Program-made: the position numbers and the translations under genes | Part shown: positions 51,751 through 59,552 of the stretch, piece by piece | Numbering within the stretch: position 1 is the first letter of the stretch | How the letters are laid out: each line of letters starts with the position of its first letter | DNA from: Natronolimnohabitans sp. A-GB9 | GTDB taxonomy: Archaea; Halobacteriota; Halobacteria; Halobacteriales; Natrialbaceae | Direction: 5' to 3' | Assembly (NCBI RefSeq): GCF_030848565.1 | Contig: NZ_JAVDDV010000005.1 | Coordinates: 1 to 64,000 of the forward strand | DNA length: 64,000 nucleotides | Notes under the pieces: generated by a model | Seen by the model: the letters and a program-made list of their open reading frames with translations, nothing else | What the model was told of the DNA's origin: nothing | Databases searched by the model: none

Positions 51751-52167
51751 TTACCGATCTCGATCGCGGATGCCACCGGCCTCGATCGCCGCTTCGCGAA
51801 TCGTCTCGCAGTCGGGAGCGGCGAGCAAGTGGGCCGGACAGTCACAGTCGGAGGAACCGAACTCCGGAACCGGTTCGCCCGGTAGCGTGGCAGCCAGTTC
51901 ACACTCCCGAGCGGCGTCGGGGAACGTGATCGCTGCCTCGAGTCCGGTCTCGGGATGGCCGAGCAGGTAGTCGATGTGCCAGTGGCGCGTCTCACGGTCG
52001 CCGCGGGCGAGTTCCCGGTGGCGATCGAGTCGGGCGAAGCCGCCGGATCCGAACGCGCTGCCGACGTAGGCGTAAGTGCCCGCCGAAAAATCACAGGTGC
52101 CGAGGGCCCCAACGTCGATGCTCGTCGCTCGAGGCACGTCGACGAGGAGGACGTACGTTCCGCCCAT
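51751..52167 (-). CDS. GIY-YIG nuclease family (DUF123-type) protein
   Basis: A 138-residue protein. The start is ATG 52167 (MGGTYVLLVDVPR). The two-strand GIY-YIG hallmark is GTYVLLVDV (3-11) and GTYAYVGSAFGSGGFARLDR (30-49), followed by the catalytic-type Arg and RHRELARGDRETRHWHIDYL. The last segment HWHIDYLLGHP is typical of the DUF123 subgroup found alone or fused to archaeal endonuclease III. The C-terminal half has a Cys pair in GSSDCDCPAHLLAAPD that may bind a metal. It likely acts on DNA (repair), which is inference from family. The neighbouring genes are unrelated. Isolated between A and B elements. Confidence 0.88.
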   Translation of the reverse strand: MGGTYVLLVDVPRATSIDVGALGTCDFSAGTYAYVGSAFGSGGFARLDRHRELARGDRETRHWHIDYLLGHPETGLEAAITFPDAARECELAATLPGEPVPEFGSSDCDCPAHLLAAPDCETIREAAIEAGGIRDRDR

Positions 52168-52206
52168 ATCGGGTATCGAACTCGAGGCGGCAAAAACGAA
52201 CGTGGT

Positions 52207-52291
52207 TCGTACGGACTGCGGGACCGATCTCCCGCCGATCTCCAGCACGGAGTCGGCAATCGGCGGGACGTGACGACAGGGGACCGTATCA
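52207..52291. repeat. A-family palindromic element, copy 9
   Basis: Starts TCGTACGGACTGCGGGACCG and ends AGGGGACCGTATCA; central CCGCCGATC...GGCAATCGGCGGG dyad. Reverse orientation relative to copy 5. Confidence 0.75.
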
Positions 52292-52361
52292 CAGCCGCTG
52301 GAAAGTATCAGACCGGTTCTACGGGCGATACGGGATCGGTGGCCGTCAGTGCCGAAGTTCG

Positions 52362-54095
52362 TTAGCGTTCGTCGCGACGCTCCTCGTCGTCGTGCTCCGG
52401 CAGATTCTCGTGGACGTGTCGACGGTTGCTCATGTCCTCGTCGGGTCGCTGGGCGTGATGGCGCTCCTCGCCACCGCCGGATCGTTGGGATTGTCCCAGG
52501 TCTCGATCCCGATCCTGATCGCGGCCCATCTCCTGCTCTCGGTCCCGGCCTCGAGTGCGGTCGAACTCCGGCTCACTGGTCCAGTCACCGCTCTGGGATC
52601 GTTGCTCGTGTCGGCGGTGCTCGAGGCCGCCACCGGACCGATCGTCGCCGCGGTAGTTGGTGTCACCACGGTCGCCGGATCGGTCTTGGCTGCCGCGTCG
52701 CCCGGGCTGATTTTGGGGCCCCTCGTCACGTCGACGCTGGCGCTGGTCATCGCTCTGGCGGGACTCCCTCCGGCGCTCGTGACCGCGCTGGAAGCCCTGC
52801 TGGCTCCCCCCACGCTGTGAGTCGTCGTCGTGTCGGCCACCCTGGCCGCGGTGACGGCGCTGCTCCTGGTGGGGGCCTCGATAGCCACGTTCCCGGCGGT
52901 CCTGTTGCTCCTGTTGGCCCTGCATCTCCGTTCGACCGCGGGATTGGCGCCGGTCGGTGCCGCGGTCCTGTCGGCCGCCTTGCTGGCCTCGCTGCTGCTG
53001 GCGTCGGTCGCCTTGTTGGCCTCGCTGCTGCTGGCGTCGGTCGCCTTGTTGGCCTCGCTGCTGCTGGCGTCGGTCGCCTTGTTGGCCTCGTTGCTGTTGC
53101 TGGCGTCGGTCGCCTTGCTGGCCTCGTTGCTGTTGCTGGCGTCGGTCACCGCCCTGTTGGCCTCGCTGCTGTTGCTGGCTCCGGTCCTGTCCCTGGTGGC
53201 CCTGCTGACCACCCGGCGGCTGCTGGCTTCGCCGTTGCTGTTGTTGCTCGCCGCCAAACTGCGATCGCTCGCCCTGATCTTGACGGGTCGTTCGCCGTGC
53301 GACACCGCCGTACTCGAGGTCCGCCTCGTCGGTTACGTCGGGTTCGAACTGACTGCCGGTGTGTTCCTGCCGTTCGCGACGGGACTCCTCGCGGCCGCCG
53401 TGTTCGGCGTACTGGCCTTGTCGTTCGCGCCCCTGCTGGCTCCGTCGTCCCTGCTGGCCCTCTCGTTCGTGTCCCTGCTGACCGCTTCGTTCGCGTCGTG
53501 GCTGTCCACCGCTCGAGCCGGCCTCGGGCTGTCGACTGTACTCCTGCTGTCGTTGTCGTCCCCCCATCGGCTGCTGGCGCTGCTTACTACGTCCCTGACC
53601 ACGCTGCTGGTGGCCTTCTCGACCGAACTGTTCGTCTCCCTGTCGCCCGCGGCGCTGTCGTGGTTGCTGTCCTCGCTGACTCTGTCGATCCTGCTGGGGC
53701 GGCGTCTCCTGTCGACCGCGTTCCTGCCGGCCGTAGCTCTGCTGTCCTTCTTGGCCGTATCCCTGCTGTCTCTGCTGACCCGTCGTCGACTGTCCGCGTT
53801 GTCGACCGCCCGTCGGCTGCTGACCCTGTTGACTCTGTCCGCCGCCGTGAGCGTCCTGTCGACGGGCTTCGCCGCCGTACTCGAGCGATCCGTCACGAAT
53901 CGCGTCCGTTTCGAAGCCCTGCTCACGGTGCTGGTCCCGTCGCGAGCGGTCGGTCCGTTCGCGTCCGGCCTCCCCGCGTTGTCCTCGCTGTCGATCGCCG
54001 CCGCCGCGGCCGCCCTGCTGGCGACGGTCGCCGCCCTCACTCGAGTGCTCGGTACCCCGATCGCTCGTTCGTCGCCGGTCGTTTCGGTCGTTCAT
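52362..54095 (-). CDS. Arg/Gln/Gly-rich repeat protein (disordered)
   Basis: A 577-residue protein built almost entirely of Arg, Gln, Gly, Asp, Glu and Ser, strongly basic in parts, which is unlike the acidic neighbours. About six tandem units of the form DRRQQQRGQQG lie at 52982-53170 (33 bp period). Two copies of the motif FE(T/P)D...LEYGG(E/V)ARR occur (about residues 60-80 and 255-275), using the ctcgag codon pair of true haloarchaeal genes, which supports this strand and frame. All other frames are also open because of the composition. There is no signal peptide or membrane span. RNA- or nucleic-acid-binding condensate behaviour is plausible for such RGQ-rich chains, but this is inference. 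Confidence 0.65.
   Translation of the reverse strand: MNDRNDRRRTSDRGTEHSSEGGDRRQQGGRGGGDRQRGQRGEAGRERTDRSRRDQHREQGFETDAIRDGSLEYGGEARRQDAHGGGQSQQGQQPTGGRQRGQSTTGQQRQQGYGQEGQQSYGRQERGRQETPPQQDRQSQRGQQPRQRRGRQGDEQFGREGHQQRGQGRSKQRQQPMGGRQRQQEYSRQPEAGSSGGQPRRERSGQQGHEREGQQGRRSQQGRERQGQYAEHGGREESRRERQEHTGSQFEPDVTDEADLEYGGVARRTTRQDQGERSQFGGEQQQQRRSQQPPGGQQGHQGQDRSQQQQRGQQGGDRRQQQQRGQQGDRRQQQQRGQQGDRRQQQRGQQGDRRQQQRGQQGDRRQQQRGQQGGRQDRGTDRRQSRGRTEMQGQQEQQDRRERGYRGPHQEQRRHRGQGGRHDDDSQRGGSQQGFQRGHERRRESRQSDDQRQRRRDEGPQNQPGRRGSQDRSGDRGDTNYRGDDRSGGGLEHRRHEQRSQSGDWTSEPEFDRTRGRDREQEMGRDQDRDRDLGQSQRSGGGEERHHAQRPDEDMSNRRHVHENLPEHDDEERRDER
52982..53170. repeat. 33-bp tandem repeats in the RGQ-rich gene
   Basis: The plus-strand unit contains CTGCTGCTGGCGTCGGTCGC and returns every 33 bp (11 codons) about six times, with occasional 3 bp additions that extend the Gln run. 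All lengths keep the reading frame. Confidence 0.8.
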
Positions 54096-54239
54096 AATCG
54101 TAGTAGATCGCGTTTGATTCGGTCGCGGTCGAACCGATCTCGTCGGTCGTTCGCCACCGCCCCTACCGTCGTGAGGCGGATAAAAGCAGAGCGTGAGTTC
54201 GCGTGCACTGATTTCGGGACGTCGGTACAGAGGACCACA

Positions 54240-55241
54240 TCACTGGATCGTTCGCGGGTTTCGCTCGACGGGACCGCGGTCGAGCGCCCGATCCGGGTCT
54301 GTCGTCGACCCGAGTGCGAACAGCCCCCGGGCTGGCTCGTACTCGTAAGCGATCCACTGCGGGAGATGGCGGGCACCGGTCAGCTTCCGGACGCCGAGTT
54401 GCCGCTGGCGCGTCTCCGACTCGAGGCCGTCGACGATACGGAGGTCGACGATCCCATCGAAGACGGCCGCGTCGTCGACGGCGACCGCGCCGTCCTCGGC
54501 CGTGGTGGCGGCGACGATCGGTACGTACCGGGCCTTACAGATCGTCGCCCGCAGCGCCAGGAGGGTATCGTGAAGGCGATCCCCCTGGAGTCGGCGGGCG
54601 AGCACCTCGAGTGAGTCGATCGTGACCAGCCCCGTCTCGCTCATCTCGAGAGCGTCGAGGGCGTCGGTCAGACGCGCCCGGATCACGTCGACGTCGTCCG
54701 GGTGGTCGACCGTGACGATCGACTCGGCTGCTGCTTTGCCGACGAACTCGATCCACTCGCTGTGTCGTTCCCGGTCCGTCTCGCGGTCCGTGAGATCGTG
54801 TGTGAAACAGTCGACGAGACGGAGTCGGTCGTCTTCGAGCGCCGGCAAGACGTTCCAGCCGTTCTCGAAGAACCGCTCTAACACCGCCGTCGGTGGCGTC
54901 GTCGCCGTCACCACGACTGCGGGCTCGCCCCGCTCGAGGGCACGCCAGACGAGCTCCGTCAGGAGTTCGCTCCGACGGGTTCCCGCAGCGCCCGCCAGCC
55001 GGACGAACGCGTCCGCCGGAACGCCGTTCGGCACCAGCGAATCCAGCGGTTCGACGCCGGTAACGATCCGCTTGTACGCGCCCGGGTTGGGCATCGGGCT
55101 TCCGTCGTCGCCCTCGAGACAAGCCGCCGAACAGAAGACGCCGTCGTCGCTCTCTACGGGATCGCCGGGGATCGGATACTGACAGTAGTCACACTCGAGT
55201 GGGTACTCGCCCGCCCCGCTTGACCGCTGTTGGAAGGACAT
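54240..55241 (-). CDS. RecA-like ATPase-fold protein with zinc-finger N-terminus
   Basis: A 333-residue protein. The N-terminal LECDYCQYPIPGDPVESDDG plus VFCSAACLEG gives a CxxC...CxxxC zinc knuckle (C17, C20, C37, C41), like the YHS/FCS-type fingers. The rest resembles the KaiC/RadA-like haloarchaeal domain (DUF7504-type): RIVTGVEPLDSLVPNGVPAD, then a Walker A position reading LAGAAGTRRSELL without the lysine, and GLVTIDSLEVLARRLQGDR as a Walker B-like strand. The ATPase is thus probably inactive and used as a binding or signalling scaffold. ATG 55241 fits the finger start. Transcribed toward the RGQ-rich gene and about 140 bp from it. Confidence 0.75.
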   Translation of the reverse strand: MSFQQRSSGAGEYPLECDYCQYPIPGDPVESDDGVFCSAACLEGDDGSPMPNPGAYKRIVTGVEPLDSLVPNGVPADAFVRLAGAAGTRRSELLTELVWRALERGEPAVVVTATTPPTAVLERFFENGWNVLPALEDDRLRLVDCFTHDLTDRETDRERHSEWIEFVGKAAAESIVTVDHPDDVDVIRARLTDALDALEMSETGLVTIDSLEVLARRLQGDRLHDTLLALRATICKARYVPIVAATTAEDGAVAVDDAAVFDGIVDLRIVDGLESETRQRQLGVRKLTGARHLPQWIAYEYEPARGLFALGSTTDPDRALDRGPVERNPRTIQ

Positions 55242-55330
55242 TCGTGGTATCGAGTACCACAAACAGGCCAAAAGAACCAGTTCGCCACGTCGGAGACTGT
55301 TCCGCTCGCGAGAGTGTCCGGCCTCGTCTG

Positions 55331-55423
55331 TGATACGGTCTCCTGTCGTCACGTCCCGCCGATCGCCGACCGCCGATCGCCAGCACGGCGATAGGCGGAA
55401 CAGCGGAACAGCAGTCCGTATGA
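55331..55423. repeat. A-family palindromic element, copy 10
   Basis: Starts TGATACGGTCTCCTGTCGTC and ends ACAGCAGTCCGTATGA. The centre contains a duplicated CCGATCGCC segment, making it about 93 bp rather than 85. Confidence 0.8.
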
Positions 55424-55488
55424 GCCAGTGCGAGTCGTGGCAACGGACGGGTCGCCACCGTTTTCCCCGCCACCGACGACGGTCCGAT

Positions 55489-56478
55489 ATGGACGACGCA
55501 CTCGTCATCGGCGGCACGCGGTTTATCGGCCGCCATCTCGTCGATGAGTTACTCGAGAGTGGCTACGACGTGACGTTGCTCAACCGCGGAACCCACGACA
55601 ACCCCTTTGCGGACGACGACCGCGTTGCCCACGTCGAAGGCGACCGGACGAACGACTCGGCGCTCGAGGCCGCGGCGACGACGATCGACCCCGACGCGGT
55701 CTTCGACTGCGTGGCCTACCAGCCGAAAGACGTTCGCGCGGCGACGCGTGTCTTCGCCGACTGTGAGGCGTACGTCTACGTCTCGAGTGGCGCGGCCTAC
55801 GGTCGCGAGGAGATCCCGAAACGGGAGGGAGAGACGCCACTCGAACCCTGTACGGCCGACCAGGCGACCGACGACTCCCGGGAGACGTACGGCAATCGCA
55901 AAGCCGAGGGCGACCGCGCGGTCTTCGCGGCCGCCGAGGACGGCGTCGCTGCGATGAGCGTCCGACCGCCGATCGTCTACGGTCCTCACGACTACACCGA
56001 ACGTCTCGGCTGGTGGATCGACCGCGTGAACCGCTTCGACCGGGTTCTCGTCCCCGGCGACGGAACGAACGTCAGACACCGCGCGTACGTCGAGGACGTC
56101 GCAAGCGCCCTTCGGATCGTCGCCGAACGCGGTGAGGCCGGCGAGGCGTACAACGTCGGTGATCGACGGCTGGTGACCCTCGAGGAGCTGGTGACGGTCG
56201 TCGCCGACGCAGTCGGGACGACGGTCGACGTGGTCACCGCTGGCCCCCGCGAACTCGAGGCCGGCGGAATCGAACTCGACGACTACCCGCTCTATCGGGA
56301 GTACCCACACATCCTCTCGACGGACAAACTCGCCGCGCTGGGCTGGGAGTCGACACCCCCGGACGAGGCGATGGAACGGACGGTCGAGGACCACCTCGAG
56401 AGCGACCGCGACGGTGACGACAACGGACCGAGTCGAGAAGCCGAGGAACGCGTGCTGGGGATTTTAGAGACGTTCTGA
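55489..56478 (+). CDS. NAD-dependent epimerase/dehydratase (extended SDR)
   Basis: A 329-residue protein starting at ATG 55489 (MDDALVIGGTRFIGRHLVDE). GGTRFIGRHL is the NAD-binding glycine motif. FDCVAYQPKDVRAATRVFAD and YVYVSSGAAYGREEIPK carry the SDR Ser/Thr site. The family YxxxK appears as ETYGNRKAEGDRAVFAA. AMSVRPPIVYGPHDYTERLG matches the substrate-binding region of CSP41-like and isoflavone-reductase-like extended SDRs. The protein ends with an acidic helix. It probably reduces or epimerises a nucleotide-sugar or a small carbonyl compound; the specific substrate is not visible. The start at 55489 follows a short GGTCCGAT leader. Confidence 0.88.
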   Translation: MDDALVIGGTRFIGRHLVDELLESGYDVTLLNRGTHDNPFADDDRVAHVEGDRTNDSALEAAATTIDPDAVFDCVAYQPKDVRAATRVFADCEAYVYVSSGAAYGREEIPKREGETPLEPCTADQATDDSRETYGNRKAEGDRAVFAAAEDGVAAMSVRPPIVYGPHDYTERLGWWIDRVNRFDRVLVPGDGTNVRHRAYVEDVASALRIVAERGEAGEAYNVGDRRLVTLEELVTVVADAVGTTVDVVTAGPRELEAGGIELDDYPLYREYPHILSTDKLAALGWESTPPDEAMERTVEDHLESDRDGDDNGPSREAEERVLGILETF

Positions 56479-56507
56479 GACCCTGACACTCTGCGTTTCG
56501 TCGACGG

Positions 56508-57683
56508 TCAGCGGCGCCGGGCGATCGCGATGCCGGCGACGGCCGCGACGAGGTTTAACAGCCCGATGAGGGCGAAGGCGAGCGTGTACTCGCCGGTCGC
56601 GTCCCGGAGGTGGCCGGTGATCGCGGGAAGCAATAGGGCGGCGACGTTACCCGAGGCGACGACGAACGCGACCGCCGTCCCGTCGCGACCCGCAGCCGTC
56701 GACGCCGTCTTGAAGATCGCGCCGAACGGCAGCGAGACCGCGGCGAGGGCAAGCAACGGCAGCGCGACGAGAGCGACGCCGTCGGCGACGAGGAGGACGA
56801 ACAGACTCGCCGCGCCGACGCTTGCCGCACCCGCGATCACCCGGCCGTCGGGAACGCTGGGACGGAGAACTGCGATACCGCCACCGAGCCGACCCAGCGA
56901 GGCGACGAACAGGGCGAGCGCGCTCAACGGCCCCGCCAGTCCGAGATCGGCGAAGTACGCCGCCACGAACGTCGAGAGCGTCACGTACCCGCCCAGCGTC
57001 GCGAAGTTACAGGCCGCGGCGAGTAGGACGGTCGGCGAGCGCAACACCGCGAGAGTACTCGGTGTGGTCCCGCCGTCGGTGCGTCGCTGCGGGTTGGAAT
57101 CGACGCTCTCGGTGACAGGACGCGTCCGGTCGGCACGGTCCGAGTCGAGCCAGAGCACGACGCCGGCCGGAACCGCGACGAGTGCTCCCACGGCGTGGAC
57201 GCCGAACCAGCCCGTCGAATCGACGACCGACGGCGTTACGAGATAGGCGACTGCACCGCCGGCAGTGAACATACCGCCGTTGAGTCCCTGGTGCCACGTC
57301 GCCCGTGGTCCCGTATACACCCGCGAGATCTGGGTCGCACAGACGGTCACCGCGAGCCCGCCGGCGAGCCCCCAGAGCGCTCGCAGCGCCAGCAACGACC
57401 CGAAGGAGTCGACGAGATCCATGACGACGGCCAGGACGGAACTGGCACACACGATGCCGAGGAGTACGGGTACCGTCGATCGGCCGTCGACGAACCGACC
57501 GCCGAGCGGTTGGACGATCACGAACGCGGCCAGCGCCGCGCTCATCAACAGCCCGACTGCGGTGTAGCCGACGTCGAACTGACCGACGACGGCGCCCGGA
57601 ACCGACGCATACGAAAACAGGACGTACCCGACACTGAACGCCGCGAGATGCGGACCGTACTCGATCCCGTACGTTCGTTCCAT
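56508..57683 (-). CDS. MFS transporter
   Basis: A 391-residue membrane protein with 12 predicted helices, starting at ATG 57683 (MERTYGIEYGPHLAAFSVGY). Helices 2-3 include GYTAVGLLMSAALAAFVIVQ and the MFS loop GGRFVDGRSTVPVLLG (motif A: GxxxDrxgrR-like). Further helices are WGLAGGLAVTVCATQI and LNGGMFTAGGAVAYLVTPSV. A charged central loop (about 195-220) divides the two halves. The last helices are FVVASGNVAALLLPAITGHL and LAFALIGLLNLVAAVAGIAI. It probably exports or imports a small solute by proton coupling. It is convergent with the epimerase gene (about 30 bp) and divergent from egsA. Confidence 0.9.
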   Translation of the reverse strand: MERTYGIEYGPHLAAFSVGYVLFSYASVPGAVVGQFDVGYTAVGLLMSAALAAFVIVQPLGGRFVDGRSTVPVLLGIVCASSVLAVVMDLVDSFGSLLALRALWGLAGGLAVTVCATQISRVYTGPRATWHQGLNGGMFTAGGAVAYLVTPSVVDSTGWFGVHAVGALVAVPAGVVLWLDSDRADRTRPVTESVDSNPQRRTDGGTTPSTLAVLRSPTVLLAAACNFATLGGYVTLSTFVAAYFADLGLAGPLSALALFVASLGRLGGGIAVLRPSVPDGRVIAGAASVGAASLFVLLVADGVALVALPLLALAAVSLPFGAIFKTASTAAGRDGTAVAFVVASGNVAALLLPAITGHLRDATGEYTLAFALIGLLNLVAAVAGIAIARRR

Positions 57684-57844
57684 TCGAATCCGTGTCTGTC
57701 CGGACGAACAGAAAGACGACATAGCTTACGGGATTGACTCGGGACGCTCGTCGGATCGCCGTCGGCTATCGTATCGATGCCAACGGACCTCGTCGTTCGT
57801 GTCGACGAGAACGGTTTTATGGGTCCCCGCTCGTGGAACGAACT

Positions 57845-58906
57845 ATGTTCGAGAAGTCGACGTGGATCCGTCTGCCGCGAAACGTCGTCGTCGGCCACGG
57901 CGTCATCGATCGCGTCGTCGACGTCGTCGACGATCTCCACCTGCAGGGCCGGCCGCTGTTCGTCACCAGCCCGACACCCCGCGAGGTCGCCGCCGACCCG
58001 ATCGCCGCGGACTTTGTGGCCGCCGGTATCGACCCGGCGATCGTCACGATCGAGAAAGCGACGTTCGACGCCGTCGAACGCGTCATCGAGACCGCCGAGG
58101 CCGAGGACGTCTCGTATCTGGTCGGCATCGGCGGCGGGAAGGCCATCGACATCGCCAAGATGGCGAGTCATCACCTCGAGATGGGCTTTTGCTCGGTACC
58201 GACGGCAGCCAGCCACGACGGGATCGTCAGCAACCGTGGCTCCGTCCCGGAAGGCGATACGCGCCACAGCGTCGCAGCCGAGCCGCCGCTGGCAGTCGTC
58301 GCGGACACCGAAGTGTTGGCACAGGCCCCCTGGGAACTGACGACTGCGGGCTGTGCCGACATCATCTCGAACTACACCGCGGTGATGGACTGGCGGCTTG
58401 CGAAACGCCTCAAAAACGCCGAGTACTCCGAGTACGCCGCCGCGCTCTCGGAGATGACCGCCGAGATTCTGGTCAGCAACGCCGACCTCGTCCGCCCCGG
58501 ACTCGAGGAGTCGGCCTGGATCGTCAGCAAGGCGTTGATGTCTTCGGGCGTCGCGATGAGCATCGCCGACTCCTCACGACCCGCAAGCGGTGCCGAACAC
58601 CTCTTTTCCCACCAACTCGATCGGCTGGCGCCTGATGCGGCGTTGCACGGCCACCAGGTCGGCGTCGGCTCGATCATGACGGCCTACCTTCATGGCGGTG
58701 AAGACGGCGTCTGGACGAACATCCGCGATGCGCTTTCGAGCATCGACGCGCCGACGACCGCCGCCGAACTCGGAATCGGCGACGAGACCGTCATCGAGGC
58801 GTTGACCACCTGCCACGAGATCCGCGATCGCTACACGATTCTGGGTGACGGGATGGACGAACGGGCCGCACGCGAGGTCGCGACCAAAACGGGCGTCATC
58901 GACTGA
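57845..58906 (+). CDS. egsA: sn-glycerol-1-phosphate dehydrogenase
   Basis: A 353-residue NAD(P)-dependent enzyme that reduces dihydroxyacetone phosphate to G1P, the first step of archaeal phospholipid synthesis. The start is ATG 57845 (MFEKSTWIRLPRNVVVGHGV). NAD-binding: YLVGIGGGKAIDIAKMAS. Metal and active site: FCSVPTAASHDGIVSNRGS (Asp), EHLFSHQLDRLAPDAALHGH with the two zinc-binding His residues, then QVGVGSIMTAYLHGG. WELTTAGCADIISNYTAVMD is the family signature before the metal site. The protein has the standard length. It belongs to the iron-containing alcohol dehydrogenase superfamily and is essential in archaea. A small conserved-looking gene follows 60 bp downstream on the same strand. 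Confidence 0.97.
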   Translation: MFEKSTWIRLPRNVVVGHGVIDRVVDVVDDLHLQGRPLFVTSPTPREVAADPIAADFVAAGIDPAIVTIEKATFDAVERVIETAEAEDVSYLVGIGGGKAIDIAKMASHHLEMGFCSVPTAASHDGIVSNRGSVPEGDTRHSVAAEPPLAVVADTEVLAQAPWELTTAGCADIISNYTAVMDWRLAKRLKNAEYSEYAAALSEMTAEILVSNADLVRPGLEESAWIVSKALMSSGVAMSIADSSRPASGAEHLFSHQLDRLAPDAALHGHQVGVGSIMTAYLHGGEDGVWTNIRDALSSIDAPTTAAELGIGDETVIEALTTCHEIRDRYTILGDGMDERAAREVATKTGVID

Positions 58907-58965
58907 TTCAAACTCTCGAGTTCGTAATCGTCATTGTGACGGGGCGGTAACGAACGTGTATGCGG

Positions 58966-59358
58966 ATGGAACTACGGGTGTGCAAGCACTGCTATACCGG
59001 GGAACACGGCAACGAACAGAAGACGGCGATTACGAAGGATATGGTCGCCTGTGCCGAACAGATCCGCGAGTACAAGGACCTCATCAATCTCGATGCGGTG
59101 TATATCACGAAAGTCGAGGAGGGCGACGCCGGCAACGCGGCGGCGATCGACGTCACCGTCGCGGGGATCGAAAACGACACGGTAACGCTGCGGGACACCC
59201 AGCTCGTGATCGAAGACAACGACGAAAGCGTCCTCGTCTATCCCGAGCCGGCCGACATCATTGAGGTCCTGACGCGCAACCTCGATCAGATCAGCGAGGG
59301 AACTCGACAGGACGTGTCGGTCGAAATCTCGGCCGAGAGCGCCGAACTGATCTCCTGA
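58966..59358 (+). CDS. Small protein of unknown function
   Basis: A 130-residue protein (an upstream start at 58960 adds Met-Arg). The first residues MELRVCKHCYTGEHGNEQ contain a CxxC pair with a nearby His, possibly a metal site, though a second pair is not obvious. The body is an alpha/beta fold: MVACAEQIREYKDLINLDAV, YITKVEEGDAGNAAAIDVTV and TQLVIEDNDESVLVYPEPAD. It ends acidic with IEVLTRNLDQISEGTRQDVS. It lies 60 bp after egsA on the same strand and may share its mRNA. I do not recognise the family; regulation or assembly of a lipid-pathway enzyme is only a guess. Confidence 0.7.
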   Translation: MELRVCKHCYTGEHGNEQKTAITKDMVACAEQIREYKDLINLDAVYITKVEEGDAGNAAAIDVTVAGIENDTVTLRDTQLVIEDNDESVLVYPEPADIIEVLTRNLDQISEGTRQDVSVEISAESAELIS

Positions 59359-59552
59359 CGGCCACCCTCCCGTCCGAAACCGCGACGTATCGGACGCCGT
59401 GTCCCGGTCGACTCACCACGTCTTCGGATATCATATATCCAGATATTCTGCATTGAACCTACAGTATCTCTCTCGAGCACCCATCATTGTTGAGGTTTAC
59501 CGGTCTGGTATCGCGACAGGTTTACGTCTCCGTACTTCATACCCTGCGGTCA

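Noticed and set aside
52982-53170. Regular 33-bp repeats as a possible CRISPR array
   Set aside because: There are no unique spacers and the repeats code an in-frame protein; no cas genes are present.
52349-54614. Long plus-strand frames rich in Leu/Ala/Ser opposite the RGQ-rich gene
   Set aside because: Periodic composition opens every frame; the duplicated LEYGGxARR motif and codon use favour the minus-strand frame.
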